From an uncultured Lachnoclostridium sp. (GTDB lineage Bacteria > Bacillota > Clostridia > Lachnospirales > Lachnospiraceae): DNA of 64,000 nucleotides. The stretch lies in the NCBI GenBank assembly GCA_905212635.1, contig CAJMFH010000013.1, positions 1-64,000 on the forward strand, read 5' to 3'. The notes under the pieces are model-generated. The model was not told where the DNA came from and searched no databases. It saw only the letters and a program-made list of their open reading frames with translations. Below are positions 51,169-60,032 of this stretch, in pieces. The position numbers and the translations under genes were made by a program. Positions within the stretch are counted from its first letter, which is position 1. Every line of letters begins with the position of its first letter.

Positions 51169-51356
51169 ATTTTTATAGTTTTGCTTTTAATTAGAAAAAT
51201 AAGCTCCTGTTTTTCCATTCGGGACCGCTTCCGCTTAGAAGAACACTCGTAGCGGTACATGAGGGCAAACTACGCCCTCTATGTACCGACGGTGTTCTAA
51301 ATCCCTCATATAAAAACAGGGGCTTATTTTATCTAAACAAGAAAACTATAAAAAAT
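51169..51356. repeat. 188-bp inverted-repeat element with 45-bp arms
   Basis: Arms 51169-51214 and 51312-51356 are about 80 per cent complementary (for example TTTTTATAGTTTT with AAAACTATAAAAA, and AAGCTCCTGTTTTT with AAAAACAGGGGCTT). Inside, GAACAC pairs with GTGTTC and GGTACATGAGGGC with GCCCTCTATGTACC, giving a branched rod. No ORF is supported and no target duplication was found. It may be a MITE or a structured RNA gene. Confidence 0.7.
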
Positions 51357-51439
51357 GGTATATCAAAGATATGTAATTCATTTTTGATAGTGTAGGTTTA
51401 TATTCTAAAAATTGCATAACTGATTTTTGATACTATGGA

Positions 51440-51731
51440 CTTATGTTCTAATAAGTGTCAGGAACTTGTTATCGAACGCTATAAATCGATATTTTTAAGA
51501 GAAGAATAAGTTGCAATTGCATAACTGTCTGAAAATATTTATAAATCGTTTCAGCAGACAAAACCTCAGATTACATGCTTGCATGATAATCGAGGTTTTG
51601 TTAGCGTACACTGCGAAGCAGTGTGATTTATAAATATTGAGTTTTATGCAATAAGACTGTTCTATTCTTCGATAAAAAATGAGGATTTATCGTGAGATAA
51701 CTCTCGTTTCTGACGATTGTTAGAACATAAG
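51440..51731. repeat. 292-bp nested inverted repeat, possible structured RNA
   Basis: Outer arms CTTATGTTCTAA (51440-51451) and TTAGAACATAAG (51720-51731) are perfectly complementary. Nested inside, in order, are ATAAATC/GATTTAT, GAAGAATA/TATTCTTC, a TTGCATAAC-type pair, a perfect 14-bp pair AATATTTATAAATC/GATTTATAAATATT, ACAAAACCTC/GAGGTTTTGT, and a CACTGC-GAA-GCAGTG side hairpin. The consistent nesting indicates one folded element. No reading frame is conserved. Confidence 0.65.
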
Positions 51732-51769
51732 TATTTTCTGATAAGTACACCTGTAAAAAACAGCCCAAT

Positions 51770-51798
51770 TTGATATTTCATACAAAATCTGATAAGAT
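51770..51798 (+). promoter_or_regulatory. Promoter of the NlpC/P60 gene
   Basis: TTGATA (51770-51775) and TAAGAT (51793-51798) are 17 bases apart, 33 bases before the start codon. Confidence 0.6.
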
Positions 51799-51831
51799 AT
51801 AAGAAATTACAACGAAATGGAGAGAAAATAG

Positions 51832-53172
51832 ATGAAAAATACGATGCAAAAAATAATATGGGGGCTGGCAGTGGCAATCCTCTGTGTATTGTCTGTCCGC
51901 ACTCCGGCACAGGCAATGACGACGGAAGATCAGGCAGACGGAAAGACGATTTACCGGATTCAGAACAATGATTATGCAGAGACGACGATGACCGTCGGAA
52001 AGCAGGGAACATTTACCTATGATCTTATGGGATTGACAGATCCAATGGATGGCAGTGCCATTACAGCAGTTCAGGTGACTTCGATAAGCACGAGTAACAG
52101 TGAAATCCTTCAGGTGAATGCAGACGGCTCTTTTACGGCACTTGCGCCGGGCGAGGCGACCGTTTACATTCAGGGAACGTATGGAACCTATAATATGTAT
52201 TTTTCCGGTCGTTGTGATGTTACGGTTTTAGTGGATATGACCAATGTGACACTTGAAAAAGCAGCTATTAAGGGGATTTATTCGGGATATAATTACTATG
52301 AGACATCTGTGGCATTGCAAAATGTACCGGCAGGTATCACATTATCGGAAGCAAATGTCAATTTTTCTGCTCAGTCCAGTAATGCCAGTGTTAGTGTAAA
52401 TGCTGCCTTGGAAAATAACCAGATCAAACTTACGTTTTATAATGCAGGAAAGACAACATTGACGTTTACAATAAATGGAAAAGAATTTAAACTCGAAGCA
52501 GATATTCAGAATGTTACGATTTCTAAACAGGGAGTGGTCGAGGCGAAAGGAAAGAAGATTACATTAAAGATCAAAGGAACGTCGGACAAACCGGTTTGGA
52601 GTTCTTCTAATCCGAAGGTTGCAAAGGTTTCGAAAAAAGGAATTGTGTCCTGCAAGCGGAAAGGAAATGCCGTGATCACGGCGACATTTGGCGATGCCAA
52701 AGTGGGATGTGCCGTATCGGTTGTGTCGACGAAGAAAGTAAAAGCCATCCGTTATGCGAAGATGATTGGAACAAAATGGAAATACAGCCAGCCAAAGAGA
52801 ATGCAGAAAGGGTATTATGACTGTAGTTCACTTGTTTGGAAGGCATATTGTAAAATGGGAGTAAAGATTGGCGGAAATTATGCGCCGGTAGCTGCAGATC
52901 TTGCAAAATGGTGTAAAGCCCATGGAAAGAAGATCACAAAGTCTTATACACGCAATCATATTCAGAAAATGAAACTTAATCCGGGGGATCTGATGTTTGA
53001 AACGGGTGCCAATAATGGACGATATCTGGGAATCTACCATGTAGAGATGTTTACCGGATATGTTGTTGGGTATTATGACAATAATGGAAAACCCGTTTTG
53101 TATGAGACATGGGGAGCGAGACCGGATGGTTGTTATGGAGGTGGATATATGATCTACCGACCGTTTAAGTGA
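51832..53172 (+). CDS. Secreted NlpC/P60-type hydrolase with Ig-like (BIG2) domains
   Basis: The 446-residue protein has a signal peptide (residues 1-27, ending AQAM), two Ig-like BIG2 regions (about 55-140 and 225-300, the latter with KPVWSSSNPKVAKVSKKGIVSCKRKGNAVITATFG), and a C-terminal NlpC/P60-like domain. Cys331 in YDCSSLVWKAY and His403 in YHVEMFTG are the expected catalytic pair. It probably cleaves peptidoglycan stem peptides outside the cell. GGAGAG precedes the ATG. It directly precedes spo0A, where spoIVB is found in many relatives. Confidence 0.88.
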   Translation: MKNTMQKIIWGLAVAILCVLSVRTPAQAMTTEDQADGKTIYRIQNNDYAETTMTVGKQGTFTYDLMGLTDPMDGSAITAVQVTSISTSNSEILQVNADGSFTALAPGEATVYIQGTYGTYNMYFSGRCDVTVLVDMTNVTLEKAAIKGIYSGYNYYETSVALQNVPAGITLSEANVNFSAQSSNASVSVNAALENNQIKLTFYNAGKTTLTFTINGKEFKLEADIQNVTISKQGVVEAKGKKITLKIKGTSDKPVWSSSNPKVAKVSKKGIVSCKRKGNAVITATFGDAKVGCAVSVVSTKKVKAIRYAKMIGTKWKYSQPKRMQKGYYDCSSLVWKAYCKMGVKIGGNYAPVAADLAKWCKAHGKKITKSYTRNHIQKMKLNPGDLMFETGANNGRYLGIYHVEMFTGYVVGYYDNNGKPVLYETWGARPDGCYGGGYMIYRPFK

Positions 53173-53191
53173 ATTTGAAAATGTAGGATTT

Positions 53192-53218
53192 TGTCGAAAT
53201 TTGACGAAAATTGTCACA
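53192..53218 (+). promoter_or_regulatory. Array of 0A boxes upstream of spo0A
   Basis: A perfect 0A box TGTCGAA at 53192-53198 is followed at exact 10-base intervals by TGACGAA (53202-53208) and TGTCACA (53212-53218), all on one strand. Spo0A~P binds TGTCGAA boxes, so autoregulation of spo0A is likely. Confidence 0.75.
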
Positions 53219-53276
53219 AATGTAGATAAAATGTTAAAGAAAAATAAAAAAAATGGAAAAATCCCATATATTGGTA

Positions 53277-53305
53277 TTGCAAAATGTGGAAAAAACATTT
53301 ATAAT
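53277..53305 (+). promoter_or_regulatory. Promoter of spo0A
   Basis: TTGCAA (53277-53282) and TATAAT (53300-53305) are 17 bases apart. The 0A-box array ends about 60 bases upstream of the -35. Confidence 0.65.
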
Positions 53306-53373
53306 GCAAACAAAGCACGTAAATAAAAACTTATACGTTGCTTTTGTACACTAATATGGGAGGTAAAAAAAGA

Positions 53374-54168
53374 GTGAACAAGCTTAGGGTTCTAATTGTA
53401 GACGACAGTGCCAGAACAATTTCTCTGATCAAAGACAGTTTATCGGAAGATACGGATGTAGAGATTGTCGGGCAGGCAGAAAACGGTGTGGAAGCAATTG
53501 AAATGATCCGTGAAACCAAACCGGATGTTGTATTTTTGGATTTGATCATGCCAAAGATGGACGGACTTCTGGTTTTGGAAAAAGTATGCCGGGGATTACC
53601 GGGAATCGAGAAACGCCCGGAATTCATTGTCGTGACAGCTGTTACTCAAGAAAATGTAATGCAGACCGCGTTCCAATACGGAGCTGCATACTACGTATTA
53701 AAGCCATTTGAAAAGGAAACGATTCAGGCTAAGATACAGCAATTAAAACCGGGGGCATTGCCGGTTGTCATGAACTATCAGTCAAGAGAACCGGACAAAA
53801 AGGGGTACAATCTGGAAATGGATGTGACACAGATCATCCACGAGATTGGAGTACCTGCGCACATAAAGGGCTATCAGTACTTAAGAGATGCGATTATGAT
53901 GTCTGTAGATGACAGTGAGATGCTTAGTTCGATCACAAAAATTTTGTATCCATCAATTGCCAAACAGCATAAGACGACACCAAGCCGGGTAGAAAGGGCG
54001 ATTCGTCATGCAATTGAGGTGGCATGGACAAGGGGGAAAGTGGATACGATTGATGAGTTGTTTGGATATACTGTCAGCAATGGCAAGGGAAAACCAACCA
54101 ATTCCGAATTTGTAGCTTTAATTGCAGATAAAATACGGCTGGAACAGAAAATGCGGAAGTCGTATTAA
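53374..54168 (+). CDS. spo0A: Sporulation master regulator Spo0A
   Basis: The 264-residue regulator has an N-terminal receiver (RVLIVDDS with the acidic pair at residues 10-11, phospho-acceptor Asp56 in FLDLIMPKMDG, VLKPF) and the Spo0A C-terminal DNA-binding domain. The latter is recognised by IIHEIGVPAHIKGYQYLRDAI, KTTPSRVERAIRHAIEVAWTRG and the sigma-A-contact region. GTG 53374 is chosen as GGGAGG lies about ten bases before it. It indicates a spore-forming lineage. It is followed by a terminator, so it is transcribed alone. Confidence 0.97.
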   Translation: MNKLRVLIVDDSARTISLIKDSLSEDTDVEIVGQAENGVEAIEMIRETKPDVVFLDLIMPKMDGLLVLEKVCRGLPGIEKRPEFIVVTAVTQENVMQTAFQYGAAYYVLKPFEKETIQAKIQQLKPGALPVVMNYQSREPDKKGYNLEMDVTQIIHEIGVPAHIKGYQYLRDAIMMSVDDSEMLSSITKILYPSIAKQHKTTPSRVERAIRHAIEVAWTRGKVDTIDELFGYTVSNGKGKPTNSEFVALIADKIRLEQKMRKSY

Positions 54169-54176
54169 AAAATGGA

Positions 54177-54211
54177 AAGAGAGGGGCGTTTCAAAGCGCT
54201 CCTCTTTTTTT
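54177..54211 (+). terminator. Terminator after spo0A
   Basis: AAAGAGAGGGGCG and CGCTCCTCTTTTT pair with one bulged base, followed by a T run. Confidence 0.85.
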
Positions 54212-54241
54212 AGGCTTAACATCAGGAGCGAGAAATCACAG

Positions 54242-54270
54242 TTGCATTTTGCCGCATTTTTTTATATAAT
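54242..54270 (+). promoter_or_regulatory. Promoter of rel
   Basis: TTGCAT (54242-54247) and TATAAT (54265-54270) are 17 bases apart, about 50 bases before the rel start. Confidence 0.65.
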
Positions 54271-54321
54271 AATGTTAGGGTCGCCCAAAAACAGATATAG
54301 AAAAGAAAGGCAGGATGAGAT

Positions 54322-56652
54322 ATGGAACAGGACAAACGTAGTGATTTGATTGAAAAATTTGATACGGGAGAACTGTCAAAGGACATCATCCCACCTAATT
54401 TTACGGATCCCGATGTGTTGTTTGAGGTGTTGACAAAACTGCTGACAGCCGAAAACAGGCAGGATGAGATGGGAATCATACGGAAAGCCTATGAACTTGC
54501 CAAAGAGGCGCATAAGGATCAAAAAAGAAAATCCGGAGAACCGTATCTGATCCATCCGGTGTGTGTGGCAATCATTTTGACGCAGTTAGATATGGATAAG
54601 GAAACCATTGTGGGGGGACTTCTTCACGATGTTATTGAGGACACGCCGTATACCGTGGAAGACATTACCCGGATGTTTAGTGCCGAGGTTGCTCTTTTAG
54701 TCGATGGTGTTACCAAATTGACTCAGTTAAACTATTCTGCGGACAAATTGGATGTGCAGGCGGAAAATCTTCGTAAAATGTTTTTGGCGATGGCAAAAGA
54801 TATCCGTGTTATCATTATAAAACTGGCAGACCGTCTTCATAATATGCGTACCCTGCAATTTATGAAACCGGAAAAACAGAAAGAAAAAGCCAGAGAGACG
54901 ATGGACATATACGCACCGATCGCGCACCGGCTTGGTATTTCCAAAGTAAAGGTAGAACTGGATGATCTTTCATTACAATATCTGGAGCCGGAAGCCTATA
55001 AGGAATTGACGGATAAATTTAACCATCTGCGTGTGCAGAAGGAAACGTTTGTCAAAGATATCATGGAGGATGTCAGAGAACATCTTGATGAGGCGAAAAT
55101 TAAGGCAACGATCGATGGCCGTGTCAAGCATCTGTTTAGTATTTACCGGAAAATGGTAAATCAGAATAAGACACTGGATCAGATTTATGATTTGTTTGCA
55201 ATACGAATTATTGTAGATACAGAGCAGCAGTGTTATACGGCACTCGGAATCATTCACGAGATGTATAAGCCGATTCCGGGACGTTTTAAAGATTATATTG
55301 CGATGCCGAAGACAAACCATTACCAGTCTTTGCATACAACATTGATCGGTCCAAATGGACAGCCATTTGAAATTCAGATCCGTACGTACGAGATGCATAA
55401 AACAGCAGAATATGGTATTGCGGCACATTGGAAATATAAGGAAACAAAGGGAAGCGAAGCCGAAGTCAAAAACGACGAGGCAAAAATGGCATGGCTGCGC
55501 CAGATTTTGGAATGGCAGCGGGATATGTCAGATAATAAAGAATTTTTGAGCGTGATCAAAAGCGATCTGAATCTGTTCTCGGACAGTGTATACTGCTTTA
55601 CCCCAAATGGAGATGTAAAGACTCTTCCGGCAGGTTCGACACCGATTGATTTTGCATATGCGATACATACTGCTGTCGGTAATAAAATGGTAGGTGCCAG
55701 AGTCAATGGAAATATCGTCAAACTGGATTACCAGATTCAAAATGGAGACCAGATTGATATTATTACCTCCCAGAATAGTAAGGGACCGAGCCGTGACTGG
55801 CTGCTGATCGTCAAAAGTACACAGGCGAAAAACAAGATCAATCAGTGGTTCCGTACCGAGTTTAAAGAAGAAAATATCGTGCGAGGAAAAGAACTTCTGG
55901 CACAATATGCAAAAACAAAGAGCATTGATCTGTATAAATATGTAAAACCGGAATATACCGAAGCCTGCAAACGCAAATATGGATTTAAAGACTGGGATTC
56001 CGTCTGTGCTGCCATCGGTCATGGCGGCTTGAAAGAAGGACAAGTCATCAATAAACTCATTTATGAATATGAGAAGAAGAACAAACGTGTTGTCTCGGAT
56101 GAGCAGGTCAAAGAGGCGATAGAAAATGCGAAAGAGGCAAAAGGCATAAAAGAAGGAGGCGAATCCTCTTCGTCAAAGAGCGGCGGCAAAAAGAGTGGAA
56201 TCGTCGTTATGGGACTGGATGATCTTGCCGTTCGTTTCTCAAGGTGCTGTAATCCGGTGCCGGGAGATGAAATCGTCGGATTTGTTACGAGAGGCCGTGG
56301 TATCTCGATTCACCGTACCGATTGTGTCAATATGATCCATCTGCCCGTAGAAGAGAGAAATCGTCTGATCGAAGCAGAATGGAGTGCGCAGGCGAAGAAG
56401 AACGAAGACTATTATCCGGTCGAGATCGTCATTTATTCGTACAACCGAAGCGGTGTGTTGTTTGATGTATCGAAGATCTTTACCGAGAATGAAATCGATG
56501 TGAAGTCCATGAATGTCCGGACTTCCAAGCAGGATAAAGCTACGATCGTGGTCGGATTTGAGACCCGGGGCGTGGAGCAGCTCAATAAATTGGTAAAAAA
56601 ACTTCGAAACGTAGAAAGTGTTATTGACATCGAGAGACGTTCCAACGGCTGA
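54322..56652 (+). CDS. rel: Bifunctional (p)ppGpp synthetase/hydrolase
   Basis: The 776-residue stringent-response enzyme is full length. The HD hydrolase domain shows LLHDVIEDTPYTVEDI (His102, Asp103) and DRLHNMRTL, the synthetase domain GRFKDYIAMPKTNHYQSLHTT, then TGS (VYCFTPNGDVKTLPAGSTPIDFAY), a zinc-finger-like region (RCCNPVPGD) and a C-terminal ACT domain. Both catalytic sites look intact. AAGAAAGGCAGGATG lies upstream. It heads a long co-directional run through hemZ, hisS and aspS. Confidence 0.97.
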   Translation: MEQDKRSDLIEKFDTGELSKDIIPPNFTDPDVLFEVLTKLLTAENRQDEMGIIRKAYELAKEAHKDQKRKSGEPYLIHPVCVAIILTQLDMDKETIVGGLLHDVIEDTPYTVEDITRMFSAEVALLVDGVTKLTQLNYSADKLDVQAENLRKMFLAMAKDIRVIIIKLADRLHNMRTLQFMKPEKQKEKARETMDIYAPIAHRLGISKVKVELDDLSLQYLEPEAYKELTDKFNHLRVQKETFVKDIMEDVREHLDEAKIKATIDGRVKHLFSIYRKMVNQNKTLDQIYDLFAIRIIVDTEQQCYTALGIIHEMYKPIPGRFKDYIAMPKTNHYQSLHTTLIGPNGQPFEIQIRTYEMHKTAEYGIAAHWKYKETKGSEAEVKNDEAKMAWLRQILEWQRDMSDNKEFLSVIKSDLNLFSDSVYCFTPNGDVKTLPAGSTPIDFAYAIHTAVGNKMVGARVNGNIVKLDYQIQNGDQIDIITSQNSKGPSRDWLLIVKSTQAKNKINQWFRTEFKEENIVRGKELLAQYAKTKSIDLYKYVKPEYTEACKRKYGFKDWDSVCAAIGHGGLKEGQVINKLIYEYEKKNKRVVSDEQVKEAIENAKEAKGIKEGGESSSSKSGGKKSGIVVMGLDDLAVRFSRCCNPVPGDEIVGFVTRGRGISIHRTDCVNMIHLPVEERNRLIEAEWSAQAKKNEDYYPVEIVIYSYNRSGVLFDVSKIFTENEIDVKSMNVRTSKQDKATIVVGFETRGVEQLNKLVKKLRNVESVIDIERRSNG

Positions 56653-56677
56653 TCGATGGAAAAAGAAAGGATAGATT

Positions 56678-57313
56678 ATGGAAATCAATGGTTTGATCAT
56701 AGAATCTGTCGTCGTGGGCAGTGTAGGAACCAACTGCTATATTGTGCACAAAAAGGATTCCGAACATTGCTTTGTGGTAGATCCGGGCGACAGCGGAGAT
56801 AAGATCGCAAATTATATCCGGGATCAGAAAATGATCTTAGATCATATCTTGCTTACCCATGGGCATTTTGACCATATTCAGGGAGTAAGGGATCTGAAAA
56901 ATGCGATACGATGTGAGATCTGTGCGCTGGATGTCGAGAAAGAACTGCTTTCGGATGCCCGCATGAATGTGTCAGCAATGACCGGAAGACCGGAAGAACT
57001 GGAAGCAGACATATGGCTTCACGACGGACAGAAGTTTGAGAGTGCCGGAATTGCGATAAAAGTGATCCATACACCGGGACATACAAAAGGAAGCTGCTGC
57101 TATTTTCTGGAAGAGCAGAATGTGCTTTTCAGTGGAGATACTTTGTTTATGGAATCTGTCGGAAGAGCAGATCTGCCGACAGGAAATGAAAAAGATCTGA
57201 TGCAGTCGGTACGGGAAAAGGTGTTGACTTTGCCGAGTGAAACCAAAGTGTTTTCCGGACATGGCCCGTCGACAAGTATTGAATATGAACAGGCGAATAA
57301 TCCGTATGCATAA
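56678..57313 (+). CDS. MBL-fold hydrolase (glyoxalase II-like)
   Basis: The 211-residue metallo-beta-lactamase-fold protein has the full metal motif THGHFDH (His61, His63, Asp65, His66), IHTPGHTKGSCCY, the bridging Asp in LFSGDTLF, and a late SGHGP His. It is the YqgX/GloB-like group, probably a thioesterase. It starts 25 bases after rel, which is a common position in Lachnospiraceae. Confidence 0.9.
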   Translation: MEINGLIIESVVVGSVGTNCYIVHKKDSEHCFVVDPGDSGDKIANYIRDQKMILDHILLTHGHFDHIQGVRDLKNAIRCEICALDVEKELLSDARMNVSAMTGRPEELEADIWLHDGQKFESAGIAIKVIHTPGHTKGSCCYFLEEQNVLFSGDTLFMESVGRADLPTGNEKDLMQSVREKVLTLPSETKVFSGHGPSTSIEYEQANNPYA

Positions 57314-57327
57314 GAGAGGAAATTCTC

Positions 57328-58746
57328 ATGATAGAAGTTGACATTTCCGGAACCGAGTTTTCGTATGATATGAAAGCTCTGGCGATGGTATTTTATCCGG
57401 AAAAAGAGTGCAGGGTAGTCGAGCATCCGGAAATTTCTACGGAAAACGGCTATTCGATAAATTGGCAGATAGATGGAAAAATATGGAAAAAACATTTTCC
57501 AAATCCATACACCAAAAACCAGATTAAAAAAGAAGTTTATGAATATTTGAAAACGCAGTCGGGAAAAGAACTTCCGTGGGGAATCCTTACCGGGATCCGG
57601 CCGGCGAAGATTCCGCTCCGGCTGATGATGCAGGGAAAAGAAGAGACAGAGATCGAGGATATTTTAAAAGAGGAATATTTCTGCCGGGAAGACAAAGTGA
57701 GACTGGCGATGGATGTCGCAAAGAAAGAATTTTCCCTGACGCAGGGCATGCAGCATGAAACGTGTGCCAATGTATACATTGGCATTCCCTTCTGCCCGAC
57801 AATCTGTGCCTATTGTTCCTTTTCCTCTTTTCCGGCAGGACGCTATGCAGACAAGATGGATGCGTATCTGGATGCCTTGGAAAAAGAGATGGCGCAGTGC
57901 AAAGAATGGCTGGCCGGAAAGCAGATGGTCAGTGTGTACGTAGGCGGCGGAACGCCGACATCGTTACCGGAAGAGCAGTTTGAGCGGCTGATGGCGATGA
58001 CCGAAAAATATCTTCCGATGGAACAGTCGAAGGAATTTACCGTCGAGGCAGGGCGCCCGGACAGCATTACCGAGGGCAAACTGCGGAGCATGAAAGCCCA
58101 TGGAGTGACAAGAATTTCCATCAATCCGCAGAGCATGAAAGAGCATACGCTTGAACTTCTGGGGCGCAGGCATACGGTAGAAGAAATCCGTGAGAAATTT
58201 ATGCTTGCGAGAACGCTGGGATTTGATAATATCAATATGGATCTGATCGCAGGACTTCCGGAGGAAACACTGGAAGATTTTAAAGAGACACTGCGGGAAG
58301 TGGAAGCCTTGAAACCGAACAGTATCACTGTTCATACACTGGTGATAAAACGGGCATCCCGGCTGCGAAAAGAGCAGTTGGAGCAGGGCGGTGAGATGCG
58401 TAAGGAAGATGCCTGCATCGAGCCGATGCAAAAAGAAGCAGAGCAGTTCTGCCGGGCACACGGATACGAGCCGTATTATATGTACCGCCAGAAAAATAAG
58501 GCACATACGACGAGAAATACGAATCAGGAAAATGTGGCTTATGCAAAACCCGGAAAAGAATGTTTGTATAACATATTTATTATGGAGGAACTTCAGTCGA
58601 TCCTGGCACTTGGCAGCGGAGGTTCGTCCAAGATCGTATTTCCGGAGGAAAACCGGATGGAACGAGTAGAAAATGTAAAAAGCGTTGATGACTACATTAG
58701 TAGAATTGACGAGATGATAAGAAGAAAAAAGGAAAGTTGGAGGTAA
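57328..58746 (+). CDS. hemZ: Radical SAM protein, coproporphyrinogen dehydrogenase HemZ-like
   Basis: The 472-residue radical SAM enzyme has the cluster motif C-x3-C-x2-C at Cys156, Cys160 and Cys163 (FCPTICAYCSF), then VYVGGGTPTSL and NMDLIAGLPEE, as in HemN/HemZ. The N-terminal about 130 residues are the HemZ-type extension (LPWGILTGIRPAKIPL). HemZ-type proteins are named for anaerobic haem synthesis, but in strains without a haem pathway the true substrate is uncertain. No other haem gene lies in the window. Confidence 0.9.
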   Translation: MIEVDISGTEFSYDMKALAMVFYPEKECRVVEHPEISTENGYSINWQIDGKIWKKHFPNPYTKNQIKKEVYEYLKTQSGKELPWGILTGIRPAKIPLRLMMQGKEETEIEDILKEEYFCREDKVRLAMDVAKKEFSLTQGMQHETCANVYIGIPFCPTICAYCSFSSFPAGRYADKMDAYLDALEKEMAQCKEWLAGKQMVSVYVGGGTPTSLPEEQFERLMAMTEKYLPMEQSKEFTVEAGRPDSITEGKLRSMKAHGVTRISINPQSMKEHTLELLGRRHTVEEIREKFMLARTLGFDNINMDLIAGLPEETLEDFKETLREVEALKPNSITVHTLVIKRASRLRKEQLEQGGEMRKEDACIEPMQKEAEQFCRAHGYEPYYMYRQKNKAHTTRNTNQENVAYAKPGKECLYNIFIMEELQSILALGSGGSSKIVFPEENRMERVENVKSVDDYISRIDEMIRRKKESWR

Positions 58747-58749
58747 TGC

Positions 58750-60003
58750 ATGATGGCATTAAAGAAGAAACCGGTAACGGGTATGAAAGATATTTTGCCA
58801 AAGGAAATGGAGATCCGGGATTATGTGATCGGACTTATTAAAGAAACGTATGGAACCTTTGGATTTTCGTCGATTGAGACTCCTTGTGTAGAGCATATTG
58901 AAAGTCTTTGCAGTAAGCAGGGCGGCGAAAATGAAAAATTGATCTTCAAGATTTTGAAACGAGGAGAAAAATTGAAACTGGATACGGCAGAATGTGAAGC
59001 TGATCTGGTAGACAGCGGACTGCGTTATGATCTGACCGTTCCTCTGTCGAGATATTATGCCAATCATGCAAATGAGTTAAGCGCACCTTTTAAAGCCCTT
59101 CAGATGGGAAATGTATGGCGCGCCGACCGTCCGCAGCGAGGACGTTTCCGCCAGTTTATGCAGTGTGATATTGACATCCTTGGAGAGCCGTCGATCTTAG
59201 CGGAGATTGAATTGATCTTGGCAACGACGACACTGCTTGGTAAATTGGAATTTACAAATTTTACCATTCGCATCAACAACCGTAAGATTTTGAAAGCAAT
59301 GGCAGCATATTGTGGATTCCCGGAAGCAGAATACGATTCCGTGTTTATCATTCTGGATAAGATGGACAAGATTGGTATGGACGGCGTAACCGCGGAACTT
59401 CTCGAAGCAGGTTACGAGCAGAAATCCGTCGATATGTGCAAAGAATTGTTTGAAACCGTGACCAATGATATCGCCGGTGTAAAATATCTGAAAGAAAAAC
59501 TGGGCGGCTGTCTGGAGGCAGGCACGGCAGAAGATCTGGAGACGATCATTTCTACCGTGGAAGAGACAAAATCCGCAGATTTTAAGATTGCCTTTGATCC
59601 GACACTTGTGCGTGGCATGAGTTATTATACCGGTCCGATCTTTGAAATTTCGATGGATGAATTTGGTGGATCTGTCGGAGGCGGCGGACGCTACGACGAA
59701 ATGATCGGTAAATTTACCGGAAATGATACGTGTGCTTGTGGATTTTCCATTGGATTTGAGCGTATTGTCATGCTTCTTCTTGAGCGTGATTTCAAAGTAC
59801 CGTCAAGTTCAAAGAAAAAGGCATACCTGATCGATAAAAAGGCGACGCCGGAATTGATGAAGAAAGTCATTTCTCAGGCAAATGAAGAGCGCAAAAACGG
59901 ATACAAAGTCAGTATCAATGTAATGAAGAAAAATAAGAAATTCCAGAAGGAATTATTAGCAAAAGACGGATACGAAGAGATCCGGGAATTTTTTGCAGAT
60001 TAG
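58750..60003 (+). CDS. hisS: Histidine-tRNA ligase
   Basis: Class II synthetase of 417 residues. Motif 1 is near residue 50, motif 2 reads MGNVWRADRPQRGRFRQFMQCDIDILG, the histidine-binding loop is RGMSYYTGPIFEI, and motif 3 is CGFSIGFERIVMLL. A C-terminal anticodon-binding domain follows. The start has GGAGGTAATGC upstream. aspS follows 29 bases on, the usual gene pair in Firmicutes. Confidence 0.96.
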   Translation: MMALKKKPVTGMKDILPKEMEIRDYVIGLIKETYGTFGFSSIETPCVEHIESLCSKQGGENEKLIFKILKRGEKLKLDTAECEADLVDSGLRYDLTVPLSRYYANHANELSAPFKALQMGNVWRADRPQRGRFRQFMQCDIDILGEPSILAEIELILATTTLLGKLEFTNFTIRINNRKILKAMAAYCGFPEAEYDSVFIILDKMDKIGMDGVTAELLEAGYEQKSVDMCKELFETVTNDIAGVKYLKEKLGGCLEAGTAEDLETIISTVEETKSADFKIAFDPTLVRGMSYYTGPIFEISMDEFGGSVGGGGRYDEMIGKFTGNDTCACGFSIGFERIVMLLLERDFKVPSSSKKKAYLIDKKATPELMKKVISQANEERKNGYKVSINVMKKNKKFQKELLAKDGYEEIREFFAD

Positions 60004-60032
60004 ATTTGTACATTAGAAAGGAATGTAAAAAA

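Noticed and set aside
50521..51830. Mn-sensing yybP-ykoY riboswitch upstream of mntP
   Set aside because: None of the conserved loop sequences could be found on the minus strand; the region is filled by other repeats.
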